This document shows, in pieces, positions 6,150 to 10,504 of a stretch of DNA of 10,504 bases (position 1 is the first letter of the stretch; each line of letters opens with the position of its first letter). The notes beneath the pieces were generated by a model, which was given only the letters and a program-made list of their open reading frames with translations, was not told where the DNA came from and searched no databases. Source of the stretch: Bacteroidia bacterium (GTDB lineage: Bacteria > Bacteroidota > Bacteroidia > Bacteroidales > BM523); the NCBI GenBank assembly GCA_016209245.1, contig JACQWN010000192.1, forward strand, positions 1,321-11,824. Direction: 5' to 3'. The translations under genes were made by a program, and so were the position numbers.

Positions 6150-6167
6150 GCAACGTCGGGGTTTTTT
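6142..6167 (+). terminator. Rho-independent terminator of the pheA attenuator
   Basis: AAACCCCG (6142-6149), loop GCAACGT and CGGGGTTT (6157-6164) form an 8-bp stem ending in a run of six T (6162-6167). It ends only 16 bases before the pheA start and there is no upstream plus-strand gene other than the leader peptide, so it acts inside the operon's leader. Confidence 0.88.
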
Positions 6168-6183
6168 ATTTAAAAATAGGAAT

Positions 6184-7119
6184 ATGAAAATAATAAAAAT
6201 AGGAATACAAGGTGCCAGAGGCGCTTTTCATGAGATTGCCGCCTGTAAATATTATGAAAATAATAATGCTTCGATACTTCGGCAAGCTCATTTCGACAAG
6301 CTCAATGCATCGCAGTACAGCGCTTCGCTTGTTTCGACAGGCTCAACACATCGCAGCACAGGTATTGAAATTGTTGAATGTAAAACATTCCAGATTTTAT
6401 GTGAAGTGCTGAAGCATGGAAAAGCCGATTATTGCTTAATGGCTATTGAAAATACTATTGTAGGCAGTATTTTGACAAATTATACCGTACTTGAAGATTA
6501 TAAATTCAAAATAACCGGAGAGCAATATTTACGTATCGAGCATCATTTAATGGCGCTGCCGGGGCAAAAAATCGAAGATATAAAATATATTCAATCGCAT
6601 CCGATGGCAATTTTGCAATGCAGCGAGTTTTTATATAAATATCCTGACATTAAAATTCTTAATGTTGACGATACTGCTGAAAGTGCAAGAGAAATATCAG
6701 AAAAAAATTTATATGGATATGCCGCAATAGCAAGCGACCTTGCAGCAGAAATATACGGGCTTGAAATAATTGCACGTAATATTGAAACTCATAAAAGAAA
6801 CTACACCCGTTTTCTGATAATTGCCGGCAGAGATACAGAATCACCGCCAAACCCCGATAAAGCATCAATTCAGTTTCAACTGGAGCATAAACCGGGCAGC
6901 TTATTGGGTATGCTCGAAATATTTAAAAAATATAATCTGAATATGACTAAATTACAATCAGTCCCTATTTTAGGAAAACCGTATGAATATTCATTTCATG
7001 TTGATTTGGAGTGGGACAATTATGATAGCTATAAAGAAGCGAAAATTGAAATTATTAATAAAGCCATCGGGCTGACGTTGTTTGGCGAATATAAAAGAGG
7101 GAATAAAAATTTATGGTAA
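6184..7119 (+). CDS. pheA: Prephenate dehydratase with C-terminal ACT domain
   Basis: Converts prephenate to phenylpyruvate in phenylalanine synthesis (cytoplasm). Family motifs in order: IGIQGARGAFHEIAA (6-20), AIENTIVGSI (87-96), SHPMAILQCSEFL (138-150), DTAESAREI (163-171), AAIASDLAAEIYGLEIIA (180-197), and NYTRFLII (206-213) with the catalytic Thr. The ACT domain (about 226-300) has KPGSLLGMLEIFKKYNLN and KLQSVPILGKPYEYSFHVDLE, the phenylalanine-binding regulatory module. There is no fused chorismate mutase; that activity is on the DAHP synthase two genes downstream. The protein is 311 aa, and residues 29-60 are an extra block encoded by a repeat, without which it would have about 279, normal for this type. 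The start follows AGGA closely. Its stop overlaps the aminotransferase start by 7 bases, suggesting translational coupling. Expression is controlled by the attenuator. Confidence 0.93.
   Translation: MKIIKIGIQGARGAFHEIAACKYYENNNASILRQAHFDKLNASQYSASLVSTGSTHRSTGIEIVECKTFQILCEVLKHGKADYCLMAIENTIVGSILTNYTVLEDYKFKITGEQYLRIEHHLMALPGQKIEDIKYIQSHPMAILQCSEFLYKYPDIKILNVDDTAESAREISEKNLYGYAAIASDLAAEIYGLEIIARNIETHKRNYTRFLIIAGRDTESPPNPDKASIQFQLEHKPGSLLGMLEIFKKYNLNMTKLQSVPILGKPYEYSFHVDLEWDNYDSYKEAKIEIINKAIGLTLFGEYKRGNKNLW
6268..6363 (+). repeat. Repeat-derived in-frame insertion inside pheA
   Basis: This stretch encodes residues 29-60 of PheA, between KYYENNN and IEIVECKTF, which are adjacent in ordinary prephenate dehydratases. 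It holds two 30-base direct repeats, 6291-6320 and 6332-6361, identical at 26 positions (TTTCGACA, A or G, GCTCAA, two variable bases, CATCGCAG, one variable base, ACAG), and a shorter copy TTCGGCAAGCTCA at 6278-6290. It is richer in GC than the gene around it. The word TTTCGACAGGCTCA is of a type I know from intergenic repeats in environmental Bacteroidota. The insertion is a multiple of three and adds no stop. Confidence 0.75.
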
Positions 7120-8285
7120 TTTCACCTGCAAATAGGTTAAGCAATACAAATGAGTATTATTTCTCAAAAAAACTTGCAGAAATATCCGATTTGCAAAATA
7201 AAGGCGAACGGGTCATTAATCTTGGCATTGGCAACCCCGATTTACCTCCTTCTGCAGAAACGATAAAGGCATGTGTTAAGGCGGTTCGTTGCAGCGGTAA
7301 TCATGGATATCAGCCATACAGATGTATTAAACAATTAAGAGAAGCGATTGCAAAATGGTATTCAAAGCTCTATGATGTAGAGCTGAATCCCGATACAGAG
7401 ATATTGCCTTTATTAGGTTCAAAGGAAGGCCTGTTTTATGCCGCAATGGCTTTTTTAAACAAAAGAGATGGTGTGCTGGTGCCGAATCCGGGATACCTTG
7501 CCTATAGTTCCGTTTCTAATTTATTAGAAGCAAGGATTTATTATTATAATCTTAAAGAAGATAATGGGTGGTATCCTGATTTTGACGAATTAAATAATTA
7601 TAGCGGAAAAAAGATTAAGCTAATGTGGGTTAATTATCCGAATATGCCGACAGGTGCTACGGGAAATTTGCTGTTATTCCGCCGCTTGATTGATTTTTGC
7701 TATAAAAACAGAATATTATTAATTCATGATAATCCATACAGCATGGTATTAAATTCCGAGCCATTAAGCATTTTAGCACAAAGAGGGGCAATGGATGTAT
7801 GCATTGAGCTGAATTCGATGAGCAAAACGTTCAATATGGCAGGATGGCGGGTAGGAATGGCATTAGGCAAAAAGGAATATATTGATGCAATTCTGCAAGT
7901 TAAAAGCAATGTTGATTCAGGAATGTTTTTACCTGTTCAACATGGAGTGATTGAAGCGTTTAATAATTCCGATGCATGGCATTTCAACAGAAACAAAATT
8001 TATATTGAACGCAGGAAGTATGTTTATGAAATATTTGATTTATTGGACTTTTCATATAATATGAATCAGGCAGGCCTGTTTGTTTGGGCTAAAGCGAATC
8101 ATGCGGTTATTGATGTTGAAAAATTTCTGGATGAGATATTGTATAAGGCAAAAATATTTATTACGCCGGGTTTTATATTTGGTGCTAATGGGGTTCGTTA
8201 TGCAAGAATTTCGCTTTGTTCGCCGGTTGAAGTTTTTAAAGAGGCATTGAAAAGGTTAAATAGTGTTAAAGTGTTAAAGTGTTAA
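7113..8285 (+). CDS. Class I/II PLP-dependent aminotransferase, aromatic pathway
   Basis: A 390-residue fold-type I aminotransferase. Key residues visible: NYPNMPTG (174-181) with the cofactor Asn177, IHDNPYS (204-210) with Asp206 and Tyr209, SMSKTFNMAGWRVG (235-248) with the PLP-binding Lys238, and RYARISL (362-368) with Arg365 for the substrate carboxylate. The overall pattern (INLGIGNPDLPPS near residue 35) is that of the aspartate, LL-diaminopimelate and alanine aminotransferase group, and sequence alone does not settle the substrate. Its position between pheA and DAHP synthase, overlapping pheA by 7 bases, points to phenylpyruvate and/or 4-hydroxyphenylpyruvate; histidinol phosphate is possible because hisG is nearby. 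The last residues SVKVLKC are encoded by an 8-bp tandem repeat that also contains the stop. Confidence 0.87.
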   Translation: MVISPANRLSNTNEYYFSKKLAEISDLQNKGERVINLGIGNPDLPPSAETIKACVKAVRCSGNHGYQPYRCIKQLREAIAKWYSKLYDVELNPDTEILPLLGSKEGLFYAAMAFLNKRDGVLVPNPGYLAYSSVSNLLEARIYYYNLKEDNGWYPDFDELNNYSGKKIKLMWVNYPNMPTGATGNLLLFRRLIDFCYKNRILLIHDNPYSMVLNSEPLSILAQRGAMDVCIELNSMSKTFNMAGWRVGMALGKKEYIDAILQVKSNVDSGMFLPVQHGVIEAFNNSDAWHFNRNKIYIERRKYVYEIFDLLDFSYNMNQAGLFVWAKANHAVIDVEKFLDEILYKAKIFITPGFIFGANGVRYARISLCSPVEVFKEALKRLNSVKVLKC

Positions 8286-8296
8286 TGTGTTAATGT
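8263..8296. repeat. 8-bp tandem repeat across the aminotransferase stop codon
   Basis: Four units of GTGTTAAA or GTGTTAAT (8263-8270, 8271-8278, 8279-8286, 8287-8294) plus GT. The TAA stop at 8283-8285 lies inside the third unit. Eight is not a multiple of three, so gain or loss of a unit upstream of the stop would change the last residues and the stop position. Confidence 0.9.
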
Positions 8297-8337
8297 CAAC
8301 CATCCGATAGGTTGCGAAGCTCCTGTTGGGTTGGTTG
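8297..8337. repeat. Imperfect hairpin between the aminotransferase and DAHP synthase genes
   Basis: CAACCATCCGATAGG (8297-8311) pairs with CCTGTTGGGTTGGTTG (8322-8337) over the whole arm with G-T wobbles and one bulge; the loop TTGCGAAGCT contains a small GCGAAGC turn. G-U wobbles on one strand only suggest that it acts as RNA on the plus strand. No T tract follows, so full termination is unlikely. It could stabilise the upstream transcript or be an old extragenic repeat. Confidence 0.55.
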
Positions 8338-8375
8338 TTAATAAATTTATCAAAGAATGCTAAATACTTTTAATT

Positions 8376-9464
8376 ATGGAAATCGAATTAAATATTGACC
8401 CGATAGCTGAATGGGGGCTTAAAACAGAGCATCCTGTGATAATAGCAGGTCCGTGCAGTGTTGAGAGCGAAGAACAGGTTCTTACAACTGCCAGATTAAT
8501 TGCACAAAATGAGATGGTAAGCATATTCAGGGCTGGGATATGGAAGCCGAGAACACGACCAAATTCATTTGAAGGTGTTGGCGCTTTAGGTTTAAAATGG
8601 CTAAAAAAAGTAAAAAGTGAAACCGGTTTACTGCTTGCAGTTGAAGTAGCAAATGCACAACATTGTGAAACTGCCTTAAAGCATGGCATTGATATTCTTT
8701 GGCTTGGTGCCAGAACAACGGTAAATCCTTTTTCTGTGCAGGAAATAGCAGATACTTTAAAAGGGAGCGATATTCCTGTGATGGTAAAAAATCCTGTTAA
8801 TCCCGGCCTTGACCTATGGATTGGAGCATTAGAACGGTTAAATCAGGCAGGGATAACCAAACTTATAGCTATACATCGCGGATTTTCTTCATATAGCAAA
8901 ACAATATACCGCAATGAGCCCGATTGGGAGCTTCCTATAGAACTTAAACGCAGAATCCCCGAACTCCCTGTAATATGCGATCCAAGTCATATCGGAGGCA
9001 AAAGAGAGTTGATTCCGGCTCTTGCACAACAAGCATTCGACCTCGAAATGAATGGTATTATGGTTGAAGTTCATTATCAGCCCGAGAGCGCTTTAAGCGA
9101 CGCTCAACAGCAAATTACTCCCGATGAGCTGAATTATTTAATAAAAAAGCTTATATTAAGAAATCCTGAATTTAAAAATGGGAAAAATGGAAATTATCTT
9201 AAAGATCTCCGTAAAAAGATAGATGTTGTTGATAAGGAATTAATACGGCTATTTTCTGCCCGTAAAAATTATGTTGAAAAAATTGCAGAATTCAAAAAAG
9301 AAAAAGGTATCACAATTTTACAGCTCAACCGCTGGGATGAAATTATGAAAACAAGAATTGATTTAGGTGAAAAAATGAACTTGAAAAAAGAATTTGTTCA
9401 GGCAATTTATCATCATATTCATGAAGATTCTATTAAATTACAAACAGAAATATTGAATGTTTAA
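8376..9464 (+). CDS. Bifunctional DAHP synthase / chorismate mutase (AroQ type)
   Basis: The N-terminal domain (about 1-262) condenses phosphoenolpyruvate with erythrose 4-phosphate, the first step of the shikimate pathway. It is the short class I-beta form: IIAGPCSVESEEQ (22-34, metal Cys27), GIWKPRTRPNSFEG (54-67), LGARTTVNPFS (110-120), VMVKNPVNPGLDL (135-147), HRGFSSY (167-173), CDPSHIGG (201-208, His205), MVEVHY (229-234, Glu231) and LSDAQQQ (240-246, Asp242). The C-terminal domain (about 274-362) is an AroQ helical chorismate mutase: YLKDLRKKIDVVDKELIRLF, then ARKNYVEKIAEFKKEKGI and NRWDEIMKTR. This fusion order is known from Prevotella nigrescens and Porphyromonas, where prephenate made by the mutase inhibits the synthase. 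It supplies chorismate and prephenate to PheA in the same operon. The ATG at 8376 fits the domain start. The preceding 90-base gap holds a tandem repeat and a hairpin. Confidence 0.93.
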   Translation: MEIELNIDPIAEWGLKTEHPVIIAGPCSVESEEQVLTTARLIAQNEMVSIFRAGIWKPRTRPNSFEGVGALGLKWLKKVKSETGLLLAVEVANAQHCETALKHGIDILWLGARTTVNPFSVQEIADTLKGSDIPVMVKNPVNPGLDLWIGALERLNQAGITKLIAIHRGFSSYSKTIYRNEPDWELPIELKRRIPELPVICDPSHIGGKRELIPALAQQAFDLEMNGIMVEVHYQPESALSDAQQQITPDELNYLIKKLILRNPEFKNGKNGNYLKDLRKKIDVVDKELIRLFSARKNYVEKIAEFKKEKGITILQLNRWDEIMKTRIDLGEKMNLKKEFVQAIYHHIHEDSIKLQTEILNV

Positions 9465-9474
9465 AATAGCTATT

Positions 9475-9582
9475 AGACACTTTATATTTATTAATTTTGT
9501 TACCTGAATAATTCATGAATTTTAAAGGGTTAGTCATAATATTTATATCTAAATTTATGAATAATGCAGGCTAAAAGTGTCT
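9475..9582. other. Spaced inverted repeat before hisG
   Basis: AGACACTTT (9475-9483) and AAAGTGTCT (9574-9582) are exact inverted repeats 90 bases apart, bracketing most of the gap between the DAHP synthase gene and hisG. The interior is AT-rich and contains the palindrome ATTCATGAAT (9511-9520). I see no His-rich leader peptide and no terminator here. TAATTTTG at 9492-9499 resembles a -7 box but has no TTG at the proper distance. Confidence 0.35.
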
Positions 9583-9603
9583 GACAATTTTAAAGTTAAA
9601 AAT

Positions 9604-10461
9604 ATGGATATTAATAAATTAAAAATTGCAATTCAAAAAACAGGACGTTTGACCGATAAAACAGTTGAACTCCTGAAAAAGTGCGGTTTAAGTTTTGAAT
9701 TGTATAAAGAAACATTAACCGTTAATTGTACAAATTTCCCTTTAGAGCTGCTCATGTTAAGAGACGATGATATTCCTAATTATGTCGGTAATGGAATAGC
9801 TCAACTGGGTATTTGCGGAGAAAATTTAGTTCTTGAAAAAGAAGCGGATGTAACTGTTCTGAAACGGTTAAATTTTGGTCATTGCTCTTTAACAATAGCC
9901 GTGCCTAATAATTCCGCCTGCAAAGAAATTTCAAATTTGAACGGGAAAAAAATTGCAACGAGCTACCCGAATATATTAGCGAAATTTCTAAAAAAAGAAA
10001 ATATTAAGGCAGAAGTTATAAAAATTTGCGGTTCGGCTGAAATCTCTCCGAATCTTGGTTTAAGCGATGCAATTTTTGATCTGGTTTCAACAGGGGGAAC
10101 ATTAAAAAGTAATGGCTTAAAGCCGTTTTATACCGTACTGCAATCGGAAGCAGTGTTAATCTGCCTGCCGGGAAAAGAAAATGATGATATTATCAGTCAG
10201 TTGCTGTTTAGAATTTCATCTGTGATGAAAGCTGAACAAAATAAATATGTAGTATTAAATATCGAAAAAGAAAATATTTCAAAGATAATTGAATTATTGC
10301 CCGGCCTTAAAAGTCCTACTGTTGTTCCGCTTGCCGAGGAAGGATGGGTTGCATTACACTCGGTGATACCCGAAACAGATTTTTGGGAAAAAATTAACAA
10401 GCTTAAAGATGCGGGAGCGCAAGGAATTCTTGTTATTTCTGCTGAAAAAATGATAATTTAA
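9604..10461 (+). CDS. hisG: ATP phosphoribosyltransferase, long form
   Basis: Joins ATP to PRPP, the first and feedback-regulated step of histidine synthesis. I choose the ATG at 9604 (285 aa) because HisG proteins begin almost directly with the strand seen here as KIAIQKTGRL. The GTG at 9577 would add nine residues and lies in an inverted-repeat arm. Visible: RDDDIPNYVGNGIAQLGICG (53-72), KKIATSYPN (115-123), the PRPP-binding stretch ISPNLGLSDAIFDLVSTGGT (147-166) followed by LKSNGL, and a C-terminal regulatory domain (about 210-285; LPGLKSPTVVPLAEEGW and DAGAQGILVISAEKMI) that in this long form binds histidine. It therefore should not need HisZ. It follows the DAHP synthase gene by 139 bases, so it may be the end of the aromatic operon or the first gene of a his operon continuing outside the window. 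The last 43 bases after it show nothing recognisable. Confidence 0.93.
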   Translation: MDINKLKIAIQKTGRLTDKTVELLKKCGLSFELYKETLTVNCTNFPLELLMLRDDDIPNYVGNGIAQLGICGENLVLEKEADVTVLKRLNFGHCSLTIAVPNNSACKEISNLNGKKIATSYPNILAKFLKKENIKAEVIKICGSAEISPNLGLSDAIFDLVSTGGTLKSNGLKPFYTVLQSEAVLICLPGKENDDIISQLLFRISSVMKAEQNKYVVLNIEKENISKIIELLPGLKSPTVVPLAEEGWVALHSVIPETDFWEKINKLKDAGAQGILVISAEKMII

Positions 10462-10504
10462 CCGTTACTATTTAGTGTCTGTCTGTAATGTCAAAATCCT
10501 TGAT

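Noticed and set aside
6212..6412. Plus-strand open frame of 66 codons in another frame of pheA
   Set aside because: It is inside pheA and owes its length to the repeat block; PheA motifs are continuous in the main frame.
8360..8689. Minus-strand open frame of 109 codons
   Set aside because: Antisense to the DAHP synthase domain, whose active-site motifs are all present on the plus strand.
9492..9499. TAATTTTG as a promoter for hisG
   Set aside because: It fits the -7 pattern, but no TTG lies 18-21 bases upstream, and such words are frequent in this AT-rich DNA.
9515..9574. A 19-codon frame before hisG as a histidine leader peptide
   Set aside because: It contains no His codons and is not followed by a terminator or competing stems.

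Overview
The window is AT-rich and reads as a chromosome segment of a member of the Bacteroidota. The evidence is promoters of the Bacteroidota type (TTG, a 19-20 base spacer, then TAnnTTTG), few Shine-Dalgarno sequences, a type IX secretion (T9SS) C-terminal sorting tail, a PorE-like outer-membrane/peptidoglycan protein, and a DAHP synthase with a C-terminal chorismate mutase, as known from Prevotella and Porphyromonas. I cannot place it below phylum.

Left half, all real genes on the minus strand: a large secreted modular protein cut by the window start (1-873), a small secreted protein of unknown function just before it (885-1256), a complex inverted-repeat element (1290-1433), an 890-residue PorE-like protein (1603-4275) with a near-consensus promoter, a broken remnant on the plus strand that carries a T9SS sorting tail (4351-4615), and a siaB-siaC pair (kinase and its phosphoprotein target; 5039-5581 and 4638-5030). 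siaB appears to start at TTG.

Right half, plus strand: an amino-acid operon of pheA (prephenate dehydratase), a class I/II aminotransferase overlapping it, a bifunctional DAHP synthase-chorismate mutase, and hisG. DAHP synthase makes the first intermediate of the shikimate pathway, chorismate mutase makes prephenate, PheA makes phenylpyruvate, and the aminotransferase probably completes phenylalanine (and perhaps tyrosine or histidinol phosphate). HisG begins histidine synthesis. tyrA is not in the window.

The 602-base gap between siaB and pheA is the richest regulatory region. It holds two hairpin or inverted-repeat elements, a 22-bp perfect palindrome, a promoter, a 16-codon leader peptide (MKNINKFYFYIHHPAT) with Phe-Tyr-Phe-Tyr and His-His codons, a pair of competing RNA structures, and a Rho-independent terminator just before pheA. 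Together these form a classical ribosome-dependent transcription attenuator. The other notable feature is a repeat-derived in-frame insertion of about 32 codons inside pheA, resembling in principle the palindromic elements found inside Rickettsia genes. I see no phage, IS transposase, CRISPR, tRNA or rRNA.
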